NCBI GenBank assembly: GCA_049522565.1
Contig: JBEKNT010000467.1
Span: forward strand, 1-5,105
DNA length: 5,105 nucleotides
Direction of reading: 5' to 3'
Source of the DNA: JASHVB01 sp049522565
GTDB taxonomy: Bacteria; Pseudomonadota; Alphaproteobacteria; Acetobacterales; Acetobacteraceae
Numbering within the stretch: the stretch's first letter is position 1; each line of letters begins with the position of its first letter. The notes beneath the pieces are model-generated. The model was not told where the DNA came from and did no database searches. It worked only from the letters and a program-made list of their open reading frames with translations. Position numbers and translations under genes: made by a program. Below are positions 1-4,486 of this stretch, piece by piece.

Positions 1-47
1 GGGAGGGGTGCGTACATCCGGGAACCGTGGTTGTTCGCACCCCACCC
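1..47. repeat. Long imperfect inverted repeat at the window edge
   Basis: Bases 1-12 pair with bases 36-47: GGGGTGCG (5-12) is the exact reverse complement of CGCACCCC (36-43). GGG (1-3) then pairs with CCC (45-47) across an A/A mismatch, giving 11 of 12 pairs around a 23-base loop. The window starts at the arm, so the stem may extend further. It lies beyond the 3' end of the dehydrogenase-like gene. No T run follows on the plus strand, so a transcription terminator role is only possible. Confidence 0.5.
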
Positions 48-52
48 CCCAA

Positions 53-75
53 CCCCCACCCACAAGGGGAGGGGG
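53..75. terminator. GC-only hairpin downstream of the SDR-like gene
   Basis: CCCCC (53-57) and CCC (59-61) pair with GGG (67-69) and GGGGG (71-75), with one A/A mismatch and a five-base loop. On the minus strand this starts 12 bases after the TAA stop of the dehydrogenase-like gene, where a terminator or 3'-end stabilising structure would sit. It has no U tract, so it is not a classical intrinsic terminator. C/G-rich hairpins of this look are, from memory, common between genes in GC-rich proteobacteria and may be a dispersed repeat. Confidence 0.4.
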
Positions 76-87
76 AGTTCCATGGCT

Positions 88-870
88 TTAACCGAACGAT
101 GTGTTGTAGGTGCCGCCGTCGAGAATCAGGTTGTGGCCGACGATGAACCCGATCTTTGCCGAGCACAGGAATGCGCAGGCATCGCCGAATTCCGCCGGAT
201 CGCCGACGCGGCCGGCGGGAGAATTCCTCGCGCGTTCCTGCGCCAGCTCGTCGACCGGGCGGTTGGACGTCCGCGCGGCTTCGGCGAAGCCCGCGCGCAG
301 CCGGTCCGTCAGAAACGGTCCGGGCAGGATGTTGTTGATCACCACGTTGTGCCGCGCCACCTGCCGCGCCAGGCCGGCGACGAAACCGGTCAGGCCGGCG
401 CGCGCGCCATTGCTCATACCCAGCTCGGGAATCGGCGACTTCACCGATGCCGAGGTGATGTTGACGATGCGGCCGAACTTGCGCTCGATCATGCCGTCGA
501 TCACCGCCTTGATCAGGAAGATCGGTGTCAGCATGTTGGCATCCACCGCCTTGATCCAGTCGTCGCGCGTCCAGTCGCGGAAGTCGCCGCGCGGCGGGCC
601 GCCGGCGTTGTTCACCAGGATATCGGGCGCCGGGCAAGCGGCGAGTGCCGCGGCACGGCCGGCATCGGTGGTGATGTCGCCGGGCACCGCAGTGACTTTT
701 ACCCCCGTCTCCTTGCGGATTTCGTCGGCGGTACGTTCCAGGTCCGCCGCGGTGCGCGCGGTAATCACCAGGTCGACGCCCTCGCGCGCGAGCGACAACG
801 CGCAGGCGCGGCCGAGGCCCTTGCTGGCGGCGCAGACGATGGCCTTCTTGCCTTTGAGTCCGAGATCCAT
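88..870 (-). CDS. SDR-family oxidoreductase-like protein with altered active site
   Basis: This 260-residue protein has the size and order of a classical short-chain dehydrogenase/reductase, a cytosolic Rossmann-fold NAD(P)-dependent enzyme family. Visible landmarks are a glycine-rich turn at 13-20 (CAASKGLG), NNAG at 87-90, Asn112 of the tetrad, catalytic Ser140 in NITS, the PG turn at 183-184 and a C-terminal GHNLILDGG stretch at 245-253. Two departures stand out. The first Gly of GxxxGxG is Ala14, and the YxxxK pair is replaced by Ser153 and Arg157 (SNGAR), at the canonical 13-residue spacing from Ser140. This matches what I recall of the BKR-like SDR subgroup (cd05344), whose members lack perfect NAD and catalytic motifs. 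Names such as 3-oxoacyl-ACP reductase would therefore be unsafe, and the reaction and substrate are unknown. The start is fixed by GGAGGAA just upstream, and a promoter candidate precedes it, so it is probably transcribed alone. Confidence 0.92.
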   Translation of the reverse strand: MDLGLKGKKAIVCAASKGLGRACALSLAREGVDLVITARTAADLERTADEIRKETGVKVTAVPGDITTDAGRAAALAACPAPDILVNNAGGPPRGDFRDWTRDDWIKAVDANMLTPIFLIKAVIDGMIERKFGRIVNITSASVKSPIPELGMSNGARAGLTGFVAGLARQVARHNVVINNILPGPFLTDRLRAGFAEAARTSNRPVDELAQERARNSPAGRVGDPAEFGDACAFLCSAKIGFIVGHNLILDGGTYNTSFG

Positions 871-875
871 GGGGG

Positions 876-882
876 TTCCTCC
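876..882 (-). promoter_or_regulatory. Strong ribosome binding site of the SDR-like gene
   Basis: On the minus strand the sequence reads GGAGGAA, followed by five C or C-rich bases and the ATG at 870. It is a near-perfect anti-16S match at normal spacing and supports the chosen start. Confidence 0.75.
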
Positions 883-904
883 GCCCTAAGTTGGTTCGTC
901 AGGC

Positions 905-933
905 GGTATCCGGGGTCTGCGTTGCCCGGTCAA
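905..933 (-). promoter_or_regulatory. Candidate sigma70 promoter for the SDR-like gene
   Basis: On the minus strand, TTGACC (933-928) matches the -35 consensus at five of six positions. It is followed after exactly 17 bases by GATACC (910-905), a weak -10 with the central ATA. Transcription would begin near 898, leaving a leader of about 28 bases that contains the ribosome binding site. The element lies between a strong upstream hairpin and the gene, which fits an independent transcription unit. Confidence 0.4.
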
Positions 934-941
934 GCGCAAGC

Positions 942-974
942 GCGCCGGCGGTGCGTCGGCCGCACCGCCGGCGC
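942..974 (-). terminator. Perfect 14-bp hairpin after the ArsR-SRPBCC operon
   Basis: GCGCCGGCGGTGCG (942-955) is the exact reverse complement of CGCACCGCCGGCGC (961-974), with the five-base loop TCGGC. In the direction of the operon it begins about nine bases after the TGA stop at 983-985, the usual place for a transcript end. No T tract follows on the minus strand, so it may act with Rho, shield the 3' end of the mRNA, or pause polymerase. It separates the operon from the SDR-like gene and its promoter. Confidence 0.6.
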
Positions 975-982
975 CGATCCAT

Positions 983-1945
983 TCAGTCCTCCAGCGACGC
1001 TCCGAGCGCGTCGAGCAGATGGCCGGTGCCTTGCTCGCGCGATCCTGCATCATCGTAGCCGTCGAGGAATGCGCCTTGCTCGGTGACCGTAACCCGCGTC
1101 TTCGCGCCAACAGCCTGCAACTGCATCGTTGCCAGCGATACGGAAATCTTCTTGTCGTCGAGGTGCATGACGTAGCTATAGACCAGCCGCTGGTTCGGAA
1201 CCACGTCGTGGTAGGTGGCATCGAAGGTCGACACCACGCCGCCTTCCCAACGCCCACTCAACCGCTCGCTGCCGCCGACGCGCACGTCCATATGACGTTC
1301 GATCAATTCCCAGCGGCCGGGCGGGCCGCTAAACCACTTCTGCTTGGCATCCGCGTCGGTCAGCACCTGCCACACAAGCGCGGCCGGCGCATCATAGGTG
1401 CGCTCCACATCGAAGGTCGCATGCACCACCGAACGCGTGCCAGTGTCTTTCCCGCCCTGCATCCTCACAACCTCCTGCTCCAATTTGTCGAGTGTGGAGC
1501 GCCATCCATCCGGTGCCCCGGCCATCATCCACGCCACTGACGGATCGCGCAGCGTGTAGCTCTGCGTTATGTCCACGCGGGTTCCGCCCAGCGCGTCCGC
1601 GAAATCGACTTCCGTATAAGCGCTGAACAATGGCTTGCCGGCGCTGTCGCTGACTTGCATGTCGATGACCAGCCTGGTATTCGGTGTGACTTCGATGATT
1701 TTGCCGCGGATCCAGTGTGCTTCGCCGCTGGGTGAGCGCATGCAGACATCGAACGCACCACCGACCCGCATTTCCACCTTGCTGTCCGGAACGGTGAATG
1801 TTTCCGGACTGAACCAACGCTTGACATGATCGGCGGAACTCCAGGCGCGGAACACCGTCTCCCGCCGCGCGTGAAACACCCGGGACAATCGTAGCGGCGG
1901 CTGTTGCGGGGCGGCTTCCTGGTTTGCTTCAAGCGCCTGAGGCAT
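983..1945 (-). CDS. Tandem AHSA1/SRPBCC-domain protein
   Basis: This 320-residue protein contains two START/Bet v1-like (SRPBCC, Activator-of-Hsp90-ATPase-1-type) domains in one chain, at about residues 18-161 and 175-318. The typical bacterial member has a single domain of about 150 residues. The repeats align by eye: RVFHARRETVFRAW...WFSPE with RTYDAPAALVWQVL...WFSGP, then RVGG at 60-63 and 222-225. Each ends in the family's helix, GWRSTLDKLE in the first copy and REQGTGHLLDALG in the second. No signal peptide or membrane segment is seen, so it should be cytosolic. SRPBCC domains hold hydrophobic ligands in a deep cavity, but no ligand can be named here. The start has AAGGAA at good spacing and lies inside the 3' end of the ArsR-type gene, with a 17-base overlap in a different frame, so translation is probably coupled. 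The pairing with an ArsR-type gene is common for this family. Confidence 0.93.
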   Translation of the reverse strand: MPQALEANQEAAPQQPPLRLSRVFHARRETVFRAWSSADHVKRWFSPETFTVPDSKVEMRVGGAFDVCMRSPSGEAHWIRGKIIEVTPNTRLVIDMQVSDSAGKPLFSAYTEVDFADALGGTRVDITQSYTLRDPSVAWMMAGAPDGWRSTLDKLEQEVVRMQGGKDTGTRSVVHATFDVERTYDAPAALVWQVLTDADAKQKWFSGPPGRWELIERHMDVRVGGSERLSGRWEGGVVSTFDATYHDVVPNQRLVYSYVMHLDDKKISVSLATMQLQAVGAKTRVTVTEQGAFLDGYDDAGSREQGTGHLLDALGASLED

Positions 1946-2285
1946 CGCTCTTTCCTTCGTTCTCCAGGGTTTTCAGGTAGTCGCCCAGGCGGTCGAGCCG
2001 GTGCTCCCACTCGGCGCGCCGGGCGTTGATCCATTGTTCGGCCTGGCTGAGCGCTTTGGGCTCGATGCGGCAGGTGCGCACCCGGCCAATCTTGTCCGAG
2101 CGCACCAGGCCCGCCGCCTCCAGCACGTCGAGATGCTGCATGGCCGCGGGCAGCGACATGGGCAGCGGCCTCGCCAATTCACTGACCGGGGCTGGCCCGC
2201 GGCTCAGCCGCTCGACGATGGCGCGGCGAGCCGGGTCAGCCAGGGCGTGGAACAGGCGATCCAGTCCGGGCGATTGGTTAAGCAT
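1929..2285 (-). CDS. ArsR-family winged helix transcriptional regulator
   Basis: This 118-residue protein is a typical small ArsR/SmtB-type DNA-binding regulator. The N-terminal helix LFHALADPARRAIVERLSRG (11-30) is the family hallmark. The helix-turn-helix runs from about 34 to 61, with recognition helix MSLPAAMQHLDVLEAAGLV at 43-61, and the wing follows to about residue 73. There is only one cysteine (Cys72) and no ELCVCDL-type metal box, so it is unlikely to sense arsenic or heavy metals. It belongs with the metal-independent members usually encoded beside SRPBCC/AHSA1 genes. It is first in the operon and overlaps the SRPBCC gene. The expected role, inferred from context, is control of its own operon and perhaps of the divergent dioxygenase. 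The start MLNQ fits related proteins as I remember them, although no good ribosome binding site precedes it. Confidence 0.93.
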   Translation of the reverse strand: MLNQSPGLDRLFHALADPARRAIVERLSRGPAPVSELARPLPMSLPAAMQHLDVLEAAGLVRSDKIGRVRTCRIEPKALSQAEQWINARRAEWEHRLDRLGDYLKTLENEGKSDASGA

Positions 2286-2290
2286 GTTCT

Positions 2291-2319
2291 TTAGTATGAG
2301 CGCCCAGACAGTAAGGCAA
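2291..2319 (-). promoter_or_regulatory. Candidate promoter of the ArsR-SRPBCC operon
   Basis: On the minus strand, TTGCCT (2319-2314) and TACTAA (2296-2291) are 17 bases apart. The match is modest: four of six at -35 and three of six at -10. If correct, transcription would begin at or very near the ATG at 2285 and the mRNA would be leaderless, which would fit the weak Shine-Dalgarno signal. An alternative -10, CATACT, overlaps it with 15-base spacing. Confidence 0.3.
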
Positions 2320-2324
2320 TTACT
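2310..2324. promoter_or_regulatory. Candidate operator palindrome upstream of the ArsR-type gene
   Basis: AGTAA (2310-2314) and TTACT (2320-2324) form a perfect inverted repeat around GGCAA. It covers the candidate -35 box of the ArsR operon and is flanked by two copies of CTTTAGT (2289-2295 and 2323-2329), 34 bases apart start to start. An AT-rich dyad within 40 bases of an ArsR-family start codon, in otherwise GC-rich DNA, is a reasonable autoregulatory site. The assignment rests on position and symmetry only. Confidence 0.35.
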
Positions 2325-2383
2325 TTAGTGTTGCGGCGGCACACGTTCTCGTGATCGGCGCTAACCGACCCGACGGGACGCTT

Positions 2384-2401
2384 AGGCGAGGTGCTCCGCC
2401 T
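2384..2401. repeat. Small inverted repeat in the divergent intergenic region
   Basis: AGGCGAG (2384-2390) pairs with CTCCGCCT (2394-2401) around GTG, with one bulged C. It lies about 80 bases upstream of the dioxygenase start and about 100 bases upstream of the ArsR-type gene. It could be a protein-binding dyad or a leader hairpin of the dioxygenase mRNA, or it may be chance in GC-rich DNA. Confidence 0.3.
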
Positions 2402-2464
2402 CGGCTGGCAGTCCGCCGTCTTTCGAAGCAGCGCGCGACGTGCAAATGATCGATGGGCATTGGT

Positions 2465-2472
2465 GAGGAGGG
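2465..2472 (+). promoter_or_regulatory. Ribosome binding site that decides the dioxygenase start
   Basis: GAGGAGGG is an excellent Shine-Dalgarno sequence. It ends seven bases before the ATG at 2480, the best spacing. The in-frame ATG at 2474 is only one base away, and the ATG at 2453 lies upstream of it, so both are poor start choices. Confidence 0.75.
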
Positions 2473-2479
2473 CATGCAC

Positions 2480-3364
2480 ATGGACGTCCGTCCCGTAACG
2501 CCGGACTTCGCCGCGGAAATCGCCGGCATCGACCTCAGGGAGCCGATCGACGCGGCCGGAGCGCGCGCGATCTGGGATGCGATCGACCGCTATTCGGTAC
2601 TGGTATTCCACGACCAGCGGCTGACCGACGCGCAGTTGCGCGACTTTGCCGCGTTGTTCGGTCCGCTGGAGATCGGCCGGGGTGCGTTGCAAGGCGGCAG
2701 GCGGCGGCTGGCAATTCCGCAGATCGGCGACATTTCCAATCTCGACGAAGACAACCAGGTGCGAGGCCGCGAGGATCGGCGGCGGCTCGACAGCCTCGGC
2801 AACCGGCTGTGGCACACCGATGCGTCGTACATGCCGGTGCCGGTGGTGCTGGGCATGCTGCACGCGGTCGCCGTGCCGCCGCCGAGCGCGCTGGGCGGCG
2901 GCGAGACCGAGTTCGCCGACATGCGGGCGGCGTACGACGCATTGCCGGAGGCGACCCGGGCCGAAATCGACGGGCTGGTGGTGGAGCATGACATCTTCTG
3001 GTCGCGCGGCCAGATCGGCTTCACCGCGTTTCAGCCGGGGGAGCGGGATAAGTATCCGCCCTCGCCGCAACGCCTGGTGCGGCGGCATCCGGGATCGGGA
3101 CGGAAGACGCTGTATCTGTCGGCGCACGCCTCGCACATCGTCGGCTGGCCGATCGCGGATGGGCGGCTGCTATTGCTCGACCTGAACACGCACGCGACGC
3201 AGCGGCAGTTCGTCTACAGCCATCGGTGGCGGGTGGGCGACCTGGTGATCTGGGACAATCGTTGCACCATGCATCGCGGCCGGCCGCACGATGAGTCGCA
3301 GCCGCGCGACCTGCGGCGGGCGACGACGCTGGATACCAGTTCCACGCTGGAGCAGGCGGCGTAA
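2480..3364 (+). CDS. TfdA/TauD-family Fe(II)/2-oxoglutarate-dependent dioxygenase
   Basis: This 294-residue protein is a cytosolic non-heme iron dioxygenase that couples decarboxylation of 2-oxoglutarate to substrate hydroxylation. The full active site is present: the iron ligands His112 and Asp114 (WHTDASY) and His265 (MHRGR), Thr143 (GGETEF), and Arg276 and Arg280, which occupy the 2-oxoglutarate arginine positions 11 and 15 residues after the last His. The length fits the family (TfdA 287). The second half closely resembles Cupriavidus TfdA as I remember it: DMRAAYDALP, GSGRK, AHASH, HATQR, FVYSHRW, VGDLVIWDNRC and LRRATTLD. It is therefore nearer the 2,4-D/phenoxyalkanoate branch than taurine dioxygenase. 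The substrate is still open, since TfdA-like enzymes occur widely in bacteria not known to degrade herbicides, so I withhold the gene symbol. The start at 2480 is chosen from the Shine-Dalgarno spacing and the family N-terminus. It is divergent from the ArsR operon. Confidence 0.93.
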   Translation: MDVRPVTPDFAAEIAGIDLREPIDAAGARAIWDAIDRYSVLVFHDQRLTDAQLRDFAALFGPLEIGRGALQGGRRRLAIPQIGDISNLDEDNQVRGREDRRRLDSLGNRLWHTDASYMPVPVVLGMLHAVAVPPPSALGGGETEFADMRAAYDALPEATRAEIDGLVVEHDIFWSRGQIGFTAFQPGERDKYPPSPQRLVRRHPGSGRKTLYLSAHASHIVGWPIADGRLLLLDLNTHATQRQFVYSHRWRVGDLVIWDNRCTMHRGRPHDESQPRDLRRATTLDTSSTLEQAA

Positions 3365-3439
3365 GGTCAGCCGCTCCCGCTGGCTGGTCTGTGGAGAGCG
3401 CTCGTTCAACAGGGCGAACCGGTGCAGCGATCTTGCGCG

Positions 3440-3468
3440 AAAAAACGACGGACGATCCGCCCGGATCG
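3440..3468 (-). terminator. Weak intrinsic-like terminator for the 3D-domain gene
   Basis: CGATCCG (3453-3459) and CGGATCG (3462-3468) form a perfect dyad with a minimal loop. On the minus strand it is followed after seven bases by six Ts (3445-3440). The order of hairpin then T tract fits termination of the minus-strand lipoprotein gene, but the gap before the Ts is longer than usual. Confidence 0.35.
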
Positions 3469-3476
3469 CGGACAGC

Positions 3477-3507
3477 CTGGGCCGCCGCATCGCTGCGGCG
3501 AGGCCAG
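3477..3507. terminator. Hairpin between convergent genes
   Basis: CGCCGCA (3483-3489) pairs perfectly with TGCGGCG (3494-3500) around the loop TCGC. An outer CTGG (3477-3480) pairs with CCAG (3504-3507) across a small internal loop. It begins four bases after the stop codon of the minus-strand 3D-domain gene and about 110 bases after the dioxygenase stop. A symmetric stem between convergent genes could serve as a two-way transcript end, although neither side has an adjoining T tract. Confidence 0.4.
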
Positions 3508-3510
3508 ACC

Positions 3511-4320
3511 CTATTGCCGTTGGTGCAATTGCCGCAATTGCCCGATTATCGCGTCATCAGACACGACAACGGCCGGAATAAGATGGTCCTCGCTGGAGTC
3601 GAGCCCAGGCGGCGACACGTCATCGCGGCTTGGCCCCTTGAAGAAGTCAATGTGCATGCCATGGATCGCGCCGCCCCGATCGACCGCCATGACATAACCA
3701 TCGTGCAGCATCGGCCTTCCGTCCGGGAGTGTGAATTGAGTGCCCCGCAACGACGGAATGAACAACACTGTTTGCAGCGCGAAGGCCGCTGAGTCGACGG
3801 CGACCGAGCGCCACGGCACCAGGCGCAGCGACGCTGCGCCAAGGCCGAACGGCGCGTCTGGCGGCGTGGCCGCGAACCGCGCGCGATTGGTGCCCGCCAG
3901 GACCTGCGCAGCCACATGCGGGAAGACGTCGCTGCAATCAGTCAGGATGCTGGGGTTCTGGTCCTCGAAATTGAAAGTGCGGAAACTGCCGTCCGACTGA
4001 CGGATCGAGACTGTCCCCTCCATCGCCGCGTGGCACCAGTCGGCGTGCGGCAATCGTGGGCCGAGCTCGCGGCCAAACTTGTCGATCAGTGGTACCGCTT
4101 CGGAGTCCGTGGAATTGATCGCAAGGTAAGCAATGTAGGTGGTGCTCCAGATCATCCGCCGCGCCCTCAGATCGAGCGCAGCGGGTGGCGGCAAGGTAAA
4201 CGCGGCGGCCGCGCCGGCCGGTATGGCCGCTGCCGGGGACGTCAATTGATCGGGGACGGCTTGGTTGCAGCCGATGCCCACGACGATCAGGAGAGCTGCC
4301 ACCCAGTACCGTGCGCCCAT
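3511..4320 (-). CDS. Probable lipoprotein with C-terminal 3D domain
   Basis: This is a 269-residue exported protein. The N-terminus MGARYWVAALLIVVGIGC has a short positive start and a hydrophobic core, and Cys18 is a plausible lipobox cysteine. The GIG before it is not a canonical LAG, so a simple Sec signal remains possible. The C-terminal part (about 170-228) has the three conserved aspartates of a 3D domain: Asp176 in SVAVDS, Asp214 in AVDRGGAIHG and Asp225 in HIDFFKG. This double-psi barrel forms the catalytic half of MltA lytic transglycosylases and also occurs in smaller cell-wall proteins. An earlier segment with TTYIAYLA (60-67), DWCHAAMEGTVSI (94-106) and TDC (127-129) recalls stand-alone 3D proteins. 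Cys96 and Cys129 could form a disulfide. A role in peptidoglycan turnover is inferred. The start at 4320 is preferred over an upstream ATG at 4434 because AGGGGAG lies five bases before it and the signal peptide begins there. Confidence 0.82.
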   Translation of the reverse strand: MGARYWVAALLIVVGIGCNQAVPDQLTSPAAAIPAGAAAAFTLPPPAALDLRARRMIWSTTYIAYLAINSTDSEAVPLIDKFGRELGPRLPHADWCHAAMEGTVSIRQSDGSFRTFNFEDQNPSILTDCSDVFPHVAAQVLAGTNRARFAATPPDAPFGLGAASLRLVPWRSVAVDSAAFALQTVLFIPSLRGTQFTLPDGRPMLHDGYVMAVDRGGAIHGMHIDFFKGPSRDDVSPPGLDSSEDHLIPAVVVSDDAIIGQLRQLHQRQ

Positions 4321-4325
4321 GGCGG

Positions 4326-4332
4326 CTCCCCT
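4326..4332 (-). promoter_or_regulatory. Ribosome binding site that decides the lipoprotein start
   Basis: On the minus strand AGGGGAG ends five bases before the ATG at 4320. It supports this start over the in-frame upstream ATG at 4434, which would bury the signal peptide behind 38 extra residues. Confidence 0.6.
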
Positions 4333-4358
4333 CGCGCGACATGTCTCTGCGGCCCGGA

Positions 4359-4387
4359 TTAATGGCAGAGTGGCTGAGCGCACGCAA
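4359..4387 (-). promoter_or_regulatory. Candidate promoter of the 3D-domain lipoprotein gene
   Basis: On the minus strand TTGCGT (4387-4382) and CATTAA (4364-4359) are 17 bases apart, about 40 bases upstream of the start codon. Each box matches the sigma70 consensus at only three positions. The -35 box is also one arm of an inverted repeat, ACGCAA (4382-4387) and TTGCGT (4405-4410), which could be a regulatory site shared with the divergent NIPSNAP gene. Confidence 0.25.
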
Positions 4388-4473
4388 TTCGCTCCGCCCG
4401 CCGTTTGCGTCACGGCCCATGCCATTCCCGCCAACCCGCATCTGCCCTAACCTCCCCGCATGACAGCAACCAT

Positions 4474-4480
4474 GGGAGGA
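4474..4480 (+). promoter_or_regulatory. Ribosome binding site that decides the NIPSNAP start
   Basis: GGGAGGA lies six bases before the ATG at 4487. Two upstream in-frame ATGs, at 4460 and 4472, precede or overlap it, so the 4487 start is preferred. Confidence 0.75.
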
Positions 4481-4486
4481 CCATCG

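Noticed and set aside
31..1086. 351-residue open frame on the plus strand opposite the SDR-like gene
   Set aside because: It has Arg- and Ala-rich low-complexity composition and no recognisable motif, and it runs antisense through a clear SDR-like gene and into the SRPBCC gene. It is a GC-codon shadow.
1019..1540. 173-residue plus-strand open frame inside the SRPBCC gene
   Set aside because: It has no family resemblance, no convincing ribosome site and lies wholly within the opposite-strand SRPBCC gene.
1929..2285. Arsenic or heavy-metal sensing by the ArsR-type regulator
   Set aside because: It has a single cysteine and no metal-binding box, and its neighbours are not resistance genes.
2291..3136. 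281-residue open frame on the minus strand opposite the dioxygenase
   Set aside because: It is Arg- and Pro-rich without any domain pattern, and it lies antisense to a gene with a complete active site.
3368..3386. CAGCC/GGCTG stem right after the dioxygenase stop as a terminator
   Set aside because: It has only five pairs with a nine-base loop and no T tract, too weak to call.
4363..4400. tRNA-like text (GGCAGAGTGGCTGAGCGC) resembling a tRNA 5' end and D arm
   Set aside because: No anticodon stem, T arm with TTC or 3' acceptor partner follows, so it is a chance resemblance.
4321..4434. N-terminal extension of the 3D-domain protein to the ATG at 4434
   Set aside because: The extra 38 residues would precede a clear signal peptide, and a good ribosome site directly precedes the ATG at 4320.
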